Origin: Nocardiopsis sp. JB363
GTDB taxonomy: Bacteria > Actinomycetota > Actinomycetes > Streptosporangiales > Streptosporangiaceae
Direction of reading: 5' to 3'
Length of the DNA stretch: 64,000 nucleotides
Assembly (NCBI RefSeq): GCF_900143625.1
Contig: NZ_FRFF01000124.1
Coordinates: 1-64,000, forward strand
In this document: one piece after another, positions 54,965 through 63,352 of the stretch
Layout: each line of letters begins with the position of its first letter
How positions within the stretch are numbered: the first letter of the stretch is position 1
Made by a program: the position numbers and the translations under genes
Notes under the pieces: model-generated
Database searches by the model: none
What the model was told of the DNA's origin: nothing
What the model saw: only the letters and a program-made list of their open reading frames with translations

Positions 54965-55788
54965 TGACCGAGGAGAACCACATCCCCGTTGGTGAGGGAG
55001 CCGTCGAGACCGCCGACGCGCCGCCCACCGACGCGCTCGTCGTCGCCGAGGACGTGCGCAAGAACTTCGGTCGCCTGGAGGTCCTCAAGGGCATCGACCT
55101 GGAGGTCCGGCGCGGCGAGGTCATGTGCGTCGTCGGCCCCTCCGGGTCGGGCAAGTCCACCTTCCTGCGCTGCATCAACCACCTGGAGAAGCTCACCGCC
55201 GGCCGCTTGTGGGTCAACGGCGAGCTGATGGGATACCGGCAAAAGCGCGGACGCCTCTACGAACTGCGGGACAGCGAGATCTCGGCCCAACGCAGCGACA
55301 TCGGGATGGTGTTCCAGCAGTTCAACCTGTTCCCGCACCTGACCGTGCTCGGCAACGTCATCGAGGCGCCGCTCCAGGTCAAGCGCGTCCCGAAGGCCAA
55401 GGCCACCGAGCTCGCCATGGAGCTGCTGGAGCGGGTGGGTCTGCCGGACAAGGCGAACGCCTACCCCGAACAGCTCTCCGGCGGTCAGCAGCAGCGTGTG
55501 GCGATCGCCCGCGCGCTGGCCATGGAACCGTCACTGATGCTCTTCGACGAGCCCACCAGCGCGCTGGACCCGGAGCTGGTCGGCGAGGTCCTGGACGTCA
55601 TGCGCGATCTGGCCCGGGGCGGCATGACCATGGTGGTCGTCACGCACGAGATGGGGTTCGCCCGTGAGGTGGGCGACTCCCTGATCTTCATGGACGACGG
55701 TGTCGTGGTGGAGACGGGGGCGCCCTCCGAGGTGCTGTCGAACCCACGGCACGAACGCACCCGGGCGTTCCTGTCCAAGGTGATCTGA
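54964..55788 (+). CDS. Amino acid ABC transporter ATPase
   Basis: A 274-residue GlnQ/HisP-like ATPase: Walker [20 protein letters not shown]-loop [13 protein letters not shown], signature LSGGQQQR, Walker [16 protein letters not shown] and switch His in VVTHEMGFA. These are all perfect. An extra N-terminal stretch of about 25 residues precedes the domain. It completes a receptor-permease-ATPase importer; it is followed by a strong terminator. Confidence 0.96.
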   Translation: MTEENHIPVGEGAVETADAPPTDALVVAEDVRKNFGRLEVLKGIDLEVRRGEVMCVVGPSGSGKSTFLRCINHLEKLTAGRLWVNGELMGYRQKRGRLYELRDSEISAQRSDIGMVFQQFNLFPHLTVLGNVIEAPLQVKRVPKAKATELAMELLERVGLPDKANAYPEQLSGGQQQRVAIARALAMEPSLMLFDEPTSALDPELVGEVLDVMRDLARGGMTMVVVTHEMGFAREVGDSLIFMDDGVVVETGAPSEVLSNPRHERTRAFLSKVI

Positions 55789-55829
55789 CCACGCCCGACC
55801 CCCGTGGTCCACGAGACGGAACCCACTCG

Positions 55830-55879
55830 GCGGGGCCCGTACACCACCGTTGAAACCCAAGGTGGTGTGCGGGCCCCGC
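55830..55879 (+). terminator. Terminator of the amino acid transporter operon
   Basis: A 19-bp stem (55830-55848 with 55861-55879; one G-U pair), loop 12 nt. A smaller hairpin, CCGGGTG/CACCCGG (55957-55963, 55973-55979), lies further on, before the methyltransferase gene. Confidence 0.8.
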
Positions 55880-56057
55880 GACGTGGGCCCCTCGATACGG
55901 CCGCGTGTGGCCATGGCCGGAACCGGACCGTACCCGCCCGAAACCCCACGTGGGCGCCGGGTGATCGTGAAACACCCGGTCTCGCCCCTTGACCAGCCGA
56001 CCTCCCGGTCCCAGAGTCATTGCCCAGGGGCACCCCGATCCTGTCCCGGGGAGAAGC

Positions 56058-56648
56058 ATGGACTCGCGTACGGAAAAGGCACGGCGGCTCTGGGAGCACC
56101 GTGCGGGCCGATACGACCTCGGAGGCCACTGTGAGCACGTGGCCATCCGCGATACCAGGGAGCTCCTGTGCTCCGGTGCCCGCGGACGCACCCTGGAGGT
56201 GGCCGTGGGGACCGGTCGGAACCTGCGGTACTACCCGCCCCAGGTGGAACTCACCGGTCTGGACCTGAGCCCCGCGATGCTCGCCAAGGCCCGAGAGAAG
56301 GCCGAGGAACTGGGACGATCGATCACGCTGGTGGAGGGCGACGCGCAGAGCCTGACCTTCGCCGACGGTTCCTTCGAGACCGTGGTGTGCACGCTCTCCC
56401 TGTGCACCATCCCCGACCAGGAACGGGCCCTGCGCGAGATGCACCGCGTCCTGGTGCCCGGCGGCCGACTTCTTCTGGTCGACCACATCGAGTACACGCG
56501 CCTGCCGCTGCGGTTACGGGAGCGCCGGCGCGAACACCCGCGCAGACTTCCCCGGGAAGTCGCCCGAGAGGTCGGTTTCGAGGTGGGCCACCACGACCGG
56601 CTGTTCTTCGGAATGGTGGAACGCGTGGTGGCGCACCGACCACACTGA
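56058..56648 (+). CDS. Class I SAM-dependent methyltransferase (UbiE-like)
   Basis: A 196-residue methyltransferase. Motif I is LEVAVGTGRNLRYY, the acidic end of strand 2 is GLDLSPAML, and the post-motif region VVCTLSLCTIPDQERALREM plus HRVLVPGGRLLLVDHIEY are typical of the small UbiE/Methyltransf_11 group. ATG 56058 follows GGGGAGAAG; an earlier frame from 55989 is leader. Substrate unknown; homologues are often annotated as quinone or phosphatidylethanolamine methyltransferases. Confidence 0.87.
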   Translation: MDSRTEKARRLWEHRAGRYDLGGHCEHVAIRDTRELLCSGARGRTLEVAVGTGRNLRYYPPQVELTGLDLSPAMLAKAREKAEELGRSITLVEGDAQSLTFADGSFETVVCTLSLCTIPDQERALREMHRVLVPGGRLLLVDHIEYTRLPLRLRERRREHPRRLPREVAREVGFEVGHHDRLFFGMVERVVAHRPH

Positions 56649-56762
56649 GCACCAGGTGAGCGACCCATCACCACACACCGCCCACGGGCCCCGCTTTCCT
56701 CACCGGTCAGGCGCATACCCTGGGATCATCCGCCGCTACCGACCCTGACCCGAGGTGGTCCG

Positions 56763-57254
56763 ATGATCCGTCCCGCCCGTCCCGACGACGTCCCCCTCCT
56801 CCACCGGATGATCGGGGAACTCGCCGAGTACGAGAAGGAACCCGACGCGGTGCTGGCCACCGAGGACGACCTTCACCAGGCGCTCTTCGGATCTGACGCG
56901 GCGGTGTACGCGCACGTCGCGGAGCACGTGGACACCGATGGTGCCCTCGTCCCCGCGGGGTTCGCGCTGTGGTTTCGCAACTACTCCACCTGGACCGGGA
57001 AGTACGGGATCTACCTGGAAGACCTGTACGTTCGGCCCGAGATGCGCGGACACGGGTACGGCGGGGCCCTGCTGCGCAACCTCGCGGGAATCTGCGTGGA
57101 ACGTGGCTACACCCGCCTGGAGTGGTCCGTGTTGAACTGGAACGCGCCCGCGATCGGGTTCTACGAGTCGTTGGGCTCCACACCCATGGACGAGTGGACG
57201 GTCCGTCGTCTGGACGGCGACTCGCTGGTCGCAGTGGGTTCCGCACAGGCCTGA
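56763..57254 (+). CDS. GNAT acetyltransferase of the SSAT (diamine/polyamine) group
   Basis: A 163-residue GNAT protein. It follows the spermidine/spermine acetyltransferase layout throughout: IRPARPDDVPLLHRMIGELA, EYEKEPDAV, YLEDLYVRPEMRGHGYGGAL (acetyl-CoA loop, Arg/Gly-rich) and WSVLNWNAPAIGFYESLG. Acetyl transfer to a small amine, possibly a diamine or thialysine, is inferred from the SSAT similarity. Monocistronic by position. Confidence 0.87.
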   Translation: MIRPARPDDVPLLHRMIGELAEYEKEPDAVLATEDDLHQALFGSDAAVYAHVAEHVDTDGALVPAGFALWFRNYSTWTGKYGIYLEDLYVRPEMRGHGYGGALLRNLAGICVERGYTRLEWSVLNWNAPAIGFYESLGSTPMDEWTVRRLDGDSLVAVGSAQA

Positions 57255-57379
57255 GCCCGGCCATCCGTCTCGGGTTCGGCCACCATCGGCCGGACACGAT
57301 CTCACTTCCCTGCGTCAGTGGCAGGGTGAAACGAGATACATTGCATTCAAGCGGCAACCTCGCCCCCCGAAGGAGGGAC

Positions 57380-57805
57380 GTGACCGAAGAAACCGCTGTG
57401 CCCACGGCCGACGCCACCGGTGTACGCGACGCCGTTACCGTCAACATGCCCGCCGACAGTGCATATCTGTCGGTGCTGCGGACGGCCACGGCCGGCTTGG
57501 CCGCGCGACTCGACTTCACCCTCGACGAGATCGAGGATCTGAGGATCGGTGTCGACGAGGCCTGCGCGATGCTCCTCTCCCAGGCGCTGCCCGGCACAGA
57601 ACTGACCACGGAATTCGAACTCACCCCCGATGGAATGCGCATCTCCGTCTCGGTGCTGACCGCGGACGGGCGCCTCCCGGCCCGCGACACCTTCGCCTGG
57701 ACGGTCCTGTCCGCCCTGGCAGGGGACGTGGACGCGGGGGTCGGACCGGACGATCGCGTCTACATCGTCCTGTACAAACGTCGCGGCACGTTGGAGCCGG
57801 CGTGA
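57380..57805 (+). CDS. RsbW-like anti-sigma regulatory factor with degenerate ATPase motifs
   Basis: A 141-residue protein with the GHKL-type fold of anti-sigma kinases (SAYLSVLRTATAGLAARLDF, then LRIGVDEACAMLLSQALPG). The N-box Asn expected after EA is missing (DEACAML) and no DxGxG is seen, so kinase activity is doubtful; anti-sigma binding may remain. Similar degenerate proteins are, as I recall, conserved in Streptomyces next to the same sigma factor. GTG 57380 follows AGGAGG closely. Its stop overlaps the sigma start (GTGA), so both are made together. Confidence 0.8.
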   Translation: MTEETAVPTADATGVRDAVTVNMPADSAYLSVLRTATAGLAARLDFTLDEIEDLRIGVDEACAMLLSQALPGTELTTEFELTPDGMRISVSVLTADGRLPARDTFAWTVLSALAGDVDAGVGPDDRVYIVLYKRRGTLEPA

Positions 57806-58605
57806 GCGAAAGGGGGCCCGCTCTGACAGCGAAGACCGAGCACGCGGTGCCCGACCGGGCGCGCGCGAGAGCGTTGTTCGAGCGCCTTAACGAACTCGAC
57901 GCGGACTCGCCCGACCGGCGCACGATACGTGATGAGCTGGTGGAGATCCACCTGCCGTTGGTGGAGTACCTGGCCCGCCGGTTCCGTAACCGTGGTGAGT
58001 GGTTGGACGATCTCACCCAGGTGGCCACGATCGGACTCATCAAGTCCATCGACCGGTTCGATCTGGAGCGCGGGGTGGAGTTCTCCACCTACGCGACCCC
58101 GACGATCGTCGGTGAGATCAAGCGCCACTTCCGTGACAAGGGTTGGGCGGTGCGGGTTCCCCGCCGTCTCCAGGAGCTGAAGCTCTCACTGACCAAGGCG
58201 GTCAGCGATCTTTCGCAACGGGAGGGGCGTTCCCCCACCGTCGCGGAGTTGGCCCAGCACCTACAGATGACCGAAGAGGAGGTGCTGGAGGGCCTGGAGT
58301 CCGCCAACGCCTACTCGACGGTGTCGCTCGACGCCCCCGACAGCGGTGACGAAGACGCCCCCGCGGTCGCGGACTCGCTCGGCATCGTGGACGAGTCGCT
58401 GGAGGGCGTGGAGTACCGGGAGTCGTTGAAGCCGCTCCTGGAACAGCTCCCACCCCGAGAGAAGCGGATCCTGCTGCTGCGCTTCTTCGGCAACATGACC
58501 CAGTCACAGATCGCCCAAGAGTTGGGGATCTCGCAGATGCACGTGTCCCGCCTACTGGCGCGGACCCTGGCCCAGCTGCGACAAGCACTCACCACCGACG
58601 ATTGA
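57802..58605 (+). CDS. SigB/SigF/SigG-family RNA polymerase sigma factor
   Basis: A 267-residue group-3 sigma factor with regions 2, 3 and 4. Region 2 reads LVEYLARRFRNRGEWLDDLT then QVATIGLIKSIDRFDLERGV, region 3 GRSPTVAELAQHLQMTEEEV, and region 4 QIAQELGISQMHVSRLLART. This class directs stress or developmental promoters and is controlled by partner-switching proteins. The overlapping upstream gene encodes its probable anti-sigma factor; no anti-anti-sigma gene is adjacent. Confidence 0.94.
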   Translation: MSERGPALTAKTEHAVPDRARARALFERLNELDADSPDRRTIRDELVEIHLPLVEYLARRFRNRGEWLDDLTQVATIGLIKSIDRFDLERGVEFSTYATPTIVGEIKRHFRDKGWAVRVPRRLQELKLSLTKAVSDLSQREGRSPTVAELAQHLQMTEEEVLEGLESANAYSTVSLDAPDSGDEDAPAVADSLGIVDESLEGVEYRESLKPLLEQLPPREKRILLLRFFGNMTQSQIAQELGISQMHVSRLLARTLAQLRQALTTDD

Positions 58606-58669
58606 CGGTCCGTTCGGGCGCCGGCGGGGCTTGCGACCTGCCACTCGGCGCCCGAACACGACCCCGGTC

Positions 58670-59071
58670 CTAGCGGCGCTTGCGCGGCGTCTCGTCGGGG
58701 TACAGCGCCGCGGTCGTCGTCGGCGCCAGGACCGCGGCGGCCGTGATGACGGCGGTGCCGAGCAGGGCCCCACCGAGCACGTACTGCTCGCCGGTGAACA
58801 TGTAGTACGACACCACGGCCAGGAACAGCTGGGTGACCACCACCGGTGTGCGGGCCCACTCGCGCAGCCGGAGCAGACCGCGGGCGACGAAGATCAGCAA
58901 GGCGCCGACGCCCAGGCCGATGACGGTGAGCGGGATCGCGGAGGAGACCACGTCGGTGGCCCGCCCGGCGATCACCGTGTACAGGCTGTACAGCCCGCCG
59001 ACGGCCGCGACCAGCCCGATCAGGGCCTCCAGCGCGGCGGCGATGATGAGAGTGATGGGACGCGAAGACAC
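58670..59071 (-). CDS. Small four-helix membrane protein
   Basis: A 133-residue inner-membrane protein with about four helices (LIIAAALEALIGLVAAVGGL, AIPLTVIGLGVGALLIFVAR, VVVTQLFLAVVSYYMF, GGALLGTAVITAAAVLAPTT) and a basic C-tail. The GTG start 59071 is divergent from the lipid kinase gene. Family members are common actinomycete integral membrane proteins of unknown role. Confidence 0.8.
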   Translation of the reverse strand: MSSRPITLIIAAALEALIGLVAAVGGLYSLYTVIAGRATDVVSSAIPLTVIGLGVGALLIFVARGLLRLREWARTPVVVTQLFLAVVSYYMFTGEQYVLGGALLGTAVITAAAVLAPTTTAALYPDETPRKRR

Positions 59072-59142
59072 CCGTTAAACCTATACGGGCCGGCCGCCCT
59101 GTCGTGCCCCGCCCCTGGCGGTTCCGCGCACCCTCGACCCCC

Positions 59143-59148
59143 TACACT
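59143..59148 (+). promoter_or_regulatory. -10 element TACACT giving a probable leaderless mRNA
   Basis: TACACT lies six bases before GTG 59155, so transcription would start at or within a base or two of the start codon. No ribosome site precedes that GTG, which fits leaderless translation common in actinomycetes. Confidence 0.6.
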
Positions 59149-59154
59149 GGCCGG

Positions 59155-60084
59155 GTGCGCGCCCTCTTCATCGTGAACCCCAAAGCGACCACGACCACCG
59201 ATCGCACTCGCGAGGTGATCCTGGGTGCGCTGAGGTCGGAGTTGGACGTCACCGTCGTGGAGACCTCCTACCGCGACCACGCCCAAGAGTTGGCGCGCGA
59301 CGCGGCCGAGCACGGTTTCGAGCTGGTGTTGAGCCTGGGCGGCGACGGGACCGTCAACGAGGTCGTCAACGGACTCCTGGCCATCCCCGAGAACAAACGC
59401 CCCAGTTACGCGGTCATCCCCGGGGGCAGCGCCAACGTGTTCATCCGCGCGTTGGGGGTCTCCGGCGATCCGGTGGAGGCGACCGGGCAGATCCTCGCGG
59501 CGATCCGTTCCGGTCGGGAGCGCGAGGTCAACCTCGGTCGGATCAGCAGCGACCTGGACGACCGCTACTTCACGTTCTGTGCCGGGTTCGGTTGGGACGC
59601 CGACGTGGTGCAGCAGGTGGAGAACGAGCGCGAGAACGGCCGGAAGGCCACTCCCGCCTTGTATGCGGAGGTCGCGGTAAAGCTGTTCTTCGGTGGGGAT
59701 ATACGTGATCCGTCACTTACCGTGTCCGCCGGCGGAAGGTCCCTGGAGGACGTCTATTTCGCCCTGGTCACCAACACCACGCCGTGGACGTACGCGGGGG
59801 CTCTGCCACTTCAGCCGACCGCGTCCTCCCGTTTCGATCTGGGCCTGGACGCTTTCGCGCTCACCCGCTCCTCGTACTGGTTGACCGGCTGGGTGCTTTC
59901 GCAAATGTTCCTGCCCAAAGGCCTTCCCAGCCGGGGTGAAGGCTACGTGACCTGGCACGACCAGGGTTCGCTGCGGATCACGTCGAAGCACCCGAGGGCC
60001 TTCCAAATCGACGGCGAATACCTGGGTGAACGTGAAGAGGTCAACTTCCAATCGGTACCGAAGGCATTACGAATCTTCTGTTAA
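59155..60084 (+). CDS. Diacylglycerol kinase family lipid kinase
   Basis: A 309-residue DagK/YegS-like kinase. The nucleotide loop is SLGGDGTVNEVVNGL, the N-terminus VRALFIVNPKATTTTD and the fold-closing FQIDGEYLGEREEV are diagnostic. It phosphorylates diacylglycerol or a related lipid at the membrane. GTG 59155 is chosen because a -10 lies right before it; earlier codons (from 59104) overlap the promoter. Function within phosphatidate recycling is by family. Confidence 0.92.
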   Translation: MRALFIVNPKATTTTDRTREVILGALRSELDVTVVETSYRDHAQELARDAAEHGFELVLSLGGDGTVNEVVNGLLAIPENKRPSYAVIPGGSANVFIRALGVSGDPVEATGQILAAIRSGREREVNLGRISSDLDDRYFTFCAGFGWDADVVQQVENERENGRKATPALYAEVAVKLFFGGDIRDPSLTVSAGGRSLEDVYFALVTNTTPWTYAGALPLQPTASSRFDLGLDAFALTRSSYWLTGWVLSQMFLPKGLPSRGEGYVTWHDQGSLRITSKHPRAFQIDGEYLGEREEVNFQSVPKALRIFC

Positions 60085-60320
60085 TTCCGGCGTAAGAAGC
60101 CATTCGGGCCGACTGTGACGCACCTGACACGTCGAACAGGACCTTTGACCTCGGGAGCTCTTGCGTGCCTGTCGTGACCCTGTCACGCTCAAGATATCGC
60201 CGCGAGTTACGGGCGAGTTAATTCGAGCGCTTCCCACATGGCCGTGGGGTGAAAGCTCAAGCCTCCCGGCCGGAGACCCGTTTTCGGTGAGCCTCTCGCC
60301 GGGTGCCCTTGCACAGCGAT

Positions 60321-60336
60321 CGTGAAAAGCTTCACA
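60321..60336. promoter_or_regulatory. CRP-like site before whiB1
   Basis: CGTGA-AAAGCT-TCACA matches the CRP/FNR-family consensus TGTGA-N6-TCACA in 9 of 10 arm bases. It lies 20 bp before the whiB1 start. In mycobacteria whiB1 is known to be controlled by cAMP-CRP. The 272-bp region 60085-60356 holds no gene. Confidence 0.7.
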
Positions 60337-60356
60337 AACTGTGAGGAGTGGACCGC

Positions 60357-60617
60357 ATGGACTGGCGCCATGACGCAGCCTGCCGTGACGAAGACCCCGA
60401 GCTCTTCTTCCCCATCGGCAACTTCGGGCCTGCACTGAGCCAGGTCGAAGAGGCCAAAACCGTCTGCCAACGCTGTCCGGTCAGCTCCGCCTGTCTCAAG
60501 TGGGCGCTGGAGAGCGGCCAGGACGGTGGGGTCTGGGGTGGCACCTCCGAGGAGGAGCGACGCCGGATGAAGAAGCGCAGCGGCTCCACGCAGCGCCCCA
60601 TGGTCCGTAGCCACTAG
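60357..60617 (+). CDS. whiB1: WhiB1-type [4Fe-4S] transcription factor
   Basis: An 86-residue Wbl protein. The four cluster cysteines are C9, C37, C40 and C46 (AACRDEDPELFF, then CQRCPVSSAC). The conserved turn is GVWGG, followed by basic EEERRRMKKR for DNA contact. ATG 60357 gives the usual MDWRHDAAC start; GTG 60348 adds three residues. A CRP-like site lies before it and pdtaS follows convergently, as in Mycobacterium (Rv3219/Rv3220c). WhiB1 is a nitric-oxide-responsive, usually essential regulator that partners the principal sigma factor. Confidence 0.95.
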   Translation: MDWRHDAACRDEDPELFFPIGNFGPALSQVEEAKTVCQRCPVSSACLKWALESGQDGGVWGGTSEEERRRMKKRSGSTQRPMVRSH

Positions 60618-60792
60618 CAGTGTCTTTTTGGGGCCTCCGCTAGCGCTTCGGCCCGTGTTCGGGTCCGATCGACCAACGACGCCGAACGATCCCCGCCGGC
60701 ACGGGCGGGGACCGGCGCGCCTCGTGCGGGGTCCCACCCCTGGTCCCGTCCACGGTCCGATCCCCGCAGGCCCCTCCCCCGTCCGGACCGGC

Positions 60793-62337
60793 CTAGGGAA
60801 ACGCTCCCTCCGGGTGTTCCAACGGCAGGCTGATCGCGATCTCCGTGCCGCCGCTCTCCTTCGGCTCGATCGCCAGGGTGCCACCGAGCTCGCCCACGAT
60901 CAGGGTGCGCACGATCTGTAGACCCAGACTCGTGGCGCCCTCCAGGTCGAAGTCCTCCGGCAGGCCCCCGCCGTCATCGGAGACGGCCAGTTCCAGGCTG
61001 CTCGGCCCCGGGTACCCCGGGCCGGTGTCGAAGCGTTGCACCCGCACCTCGATCTTCCCCGGGCCCTGCCCCAAGCCGTGTTCCACCGCGTTCTGCACCA
61101 GTTCGGCCAGCACCATCGACAGCGGTGTCGCCACCAGTGCGTTCAACTGACCGAACCCGCCGACCCTGCTCGGGACCACCACGTCGCCGGTGGAGGACAC
61201 CTCCGCCGCCATCTGCATGACCCGGTCGGCGATACCGTCGAAGTCCACGACCTCGTCGGGCGTGTGGGAGAGCATCTCGTGCACGATCGCGATCGACCCC
61301 ACACGGCCCACGGCCTCGTCCAAGGCGGCCCGCGCCTCCGGCACGTCCAGGCGCCTGGACTGTAGGCGCAGCAGCGCCGCCACCGTCTGCAGGTTGTTCT
61401 TCACCCGGTGGTGGATCTCCCGGATGGTGGCGTCCTTGGTCATGAGCTCGCGCTCGCGCCGGCGCAGCTCGGTGACATCGCGGATCATCACCAGGGCTCC
61501 TATGCGCACCCCGTCGATGACCAGTGGGATGGCCCGCAGTTGGACGGTGACGCCGCGCGCCTCCACCTCCGCCTCCTGTGGTGCCCGGCCACTGGCGGTG
61601 TAGGTGAGGTTCTCATCGCGAGCCTCGCCCTGCGCGGCCAGTTCCAGGGTGGTGCGGTCCAGGCGGGCTCCGACCAGGTCGGCGGTCAGACCCAGGCGCC
61701 GGTAGGCGGACAGCGCGTTGGGGCTGGCGTAGACCACCTCCCCGTTCTGGTCCAGTCGTAGAAGACCGTCGCCGACCCTCGGGGAGCGCACCATGAGCGG
61801 CCCCTGATCGCTGAACGGGAAGGCGCCCTCGGCGATCATCTGCGCCAGGTCACCGGCGCTCTGCAGGTAGGTGAGCTCCAGCCGGCTGGGAGTGCGCGCC
61901 GAGCTGAGGTTGGTACTGCGCTGGATGACGGCGATGAGGTTGCCCTGGCGACGGACCGGAATGGTCTCCTCCCGCACCGGCACCCCGCCGGACCAGTCGG
62001 GGTCGCCGTCCCGGCAGATCCTCCCCTCACTCCAGGCCCGGTCGATGAGAGCGCGGCGGCCGACCACCCTGGGGCCGGATCGGGAGGTGACTTCGGTCAT
62101 GTCGTCCCGCAGCACGGTCTCGACCAGGTCGTCCTGGAAGGCGGTGGGGCCGGTCGTGGGACGCATCTGGGCGATCGCCACCCAGCCGTCGTCCTCACGC
62201 AGGCGCACCCACAGAACGAGGTCCGCGAAGGAGAGGTCGGCCAGAAGCTGCCAGTCCGAGACAAGGGAGTGAATCCACTCCAGGTCCGCCTGTTCGAGTG
62301 ACGTGTGGCGGCGAATGAGGTCGCTGAGGTGAGGCAC
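60793..62337 (-). CDS. pdtaS: PdtaS-type sensor histidine kinase
   Basis: A 514-residue soluble sensor kinase. The N-terminal GAF-like domain (about 1-150) is followed by a PAS domain (about 180-300), the HisKA_2 box [20 protein letters not shown] (phospho-His at about 309/310), and the GHKL ATPase ([21 protein letters not shown]). PdtaS phosphorylates the ANTAR antiterminator PdtaR, which lies elsewhere. It is convergent with whiB1, matching the mycobacterial order. The GTG 62337 start is divergent from dasR. Confidence 0.93.
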   Translation of the reverse strand: MPHLSDLIRRHTSLEQADLEWIHSLVSDWQLLADLSFADLVLWVRLREDDGWVAIAQMRPTTGPTAFQDDLVETVLRDDMTEVTSRSGPRVVGRRALIDRAWSEGRICRDGDPDWSGGVPVREETIPVRRQGNLIAVIQRSTNLSSARTPSRLELTYLQSAGDLAQMIAEGAFPFSDQGPLMVRSPRVGDGLLRLDQNGEVVYASPNALSAYRRLGLTADLVGARLDRTTLELAAQGEARDENLTYTASGRAPQEAEVEARGVTVQLRAIPLVIDGVRIGALVMIRDVTELRRRERELMTKDATIREIHHRVKNNLQTVAALLRLQSRRLDVPEARAALDEAVGRVGSIAIVHEMLSHTPDEVVDFDGIADRVMQMAAEVSSTGDVVVPSRVGGFGQLNALVATPLSMVLAELVQNAVEHGLGQGPGKIEVRVQRFDTGPGYPGPSSLELAVSDDGGGLPEDFDLEGATSLGLQIVRTLIVGELGGTLAIEPKESGGTEIAISLPLEHPEGAFP

Positions 62338-62388
62338 TCACAAATCATCCCATGAAGCCGTGCATACTCAAGGGATACGCACTCGACC

Positions 62389-62404
62389 AATGGTCCACAC
62401 CAAT
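62389..62404. promoter_or_regulatory. dre-like operator before dasR
   Basis: AATGGTCCACACCAAT matches 12 of 16 bases of the DasR-responsive element consensus A(C/G)TGGTCTAGACCA(C/G)T. It lies 80 bp before the dasR start and about 50 bp from the divergent pdtaS start. Likely autoregulation. Confidence 0.65.
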
Positions 62405-62483
62405 CGGCGGTCGAAAGGGTCGACGGCCGGCCACAACGGGACGGGATGTTCGTGATGAGCACGGGACGCGGCGGAGGAGACTG

Positions 62484-63224
62484 ATGACTGGTCAGCGCAC
62501 GTTGGAAGGCAACCCCCGGGTGCCCAAGTACTACCAGGTCAAGAAGCAACTGCTGGAGCTGATCGAGGCGATGCCCGCGGGCAACCCGGTCCCGCCCGAG
62601 CGCGCCTTGGCCACCCAGTTCGGCACCTCGCGCACCACCGTGCGACAGGCCCTGACCGAGATGGTGGTCGAGGGCCGGTTGCTGCGCATCCAAGGCAAGG
62701 GCACGTTCGTCGCCAAGCCGAAGGTCGCCCAGATCCTCCAACTGACCAGCTACACCCAGGAGATGCGCGCCCACGGCCTGCACCCGGCCACCCGCATCCT
62801 GGACGTCAGCTACATCAACGCCGACGACCAGCTCGCCGAACTCCTGGCGATCCGTTCCGGCGGTCGTGTGCTGCGGATCGAACGGCTCCGGCTCGCCAAC
62901 GGCGAACCCATGGCCGTGGAGACCGCCCACCTGGCCGCGCGACGCTTCCCCGGACTCCGACGCCAGCTCGACCGCTACGCCTCGCTCTACGAGGCCCTGG
63001 CGAGCGCCTACGACGTGTCCCTCGCGGAGGCGGAGGCCTCGATCGAGACCGTTCTGGCGACCCCGAACGAGGCCCGGCTGCTCGGTGTGGACGTGGGTCT
63101 ACCGCTGGTGCTGCACTGCCAGCACAGTTTCGACGGTGACGGCCACCCGGTGGAGTGGGTGCGCTCGCTCTACCGCGGCGACCGGTACAAGTTCGTCACA
63201 CGTCTGCGCCCACCGAGGGTCTGA
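62484..63224 (+). CDS. dasR: GntR/HutC-family regulator DasR
   Basis: A 246-residue GntR-HutC protein. The HTH (about 15-75) reads [20 protein letters not shown] and [20 protein letters not shown], and the UTRA ligand domain follows ([34 protein letters not shown]). It matches Streptomyces DasR along its whole length, the global repressor of N-acetylglucosamine uptake that responds to glucosamine 6-phosphate and influences development and antibiotics. ATG 62484 follows GGAGGAG. No das transporter is adjacent here; a dre-like site lies upstream. Confidence 0.93.
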   Translation: MTGQRTLEGNPRVPKYYQVKKQLLELIEAMPAGNPVPPERALATQFGTSRTTVRQALTEMVVEGRLLRIQGKGTFVAKPKVAQILQLTSYTQEMRAHGLHPATRILDVSYINADDQLAELLAIRSGGRVLRIERLRLANGEPMAVETAHLAARRFPGLRRQLDRYASLYEALASAYDVSLAEAEASIETVLATPNEARLLGVDVGLPLVLHCQHSFDGDGHPVEWVRSLYRGDRYKFVTRLRPPRV

Positions 63225-63230
63225 CCGCCC

Positions 63231-63262
63231 GGGGCGGCCACCGGGAAGGTCGTGGCCGCTCC
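63231..63262 (+). terminator. Terminator hairpin after dasR
   Basis: An 11-bp stem with one G-U pair (63231-63241 with 63252-63262), 10-nt loop, starting six bases after the dasR stop. Confidence 0.65.
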
Positions 63263-63352
63263 CCGGAGCACGGTGGTGCTCTCACCCTGGTGCCTCGACC
63301 GTCCAATGTCTAGATTCGGTTTCGGAACCGACAAGCCACGGAACGGAGTTCG

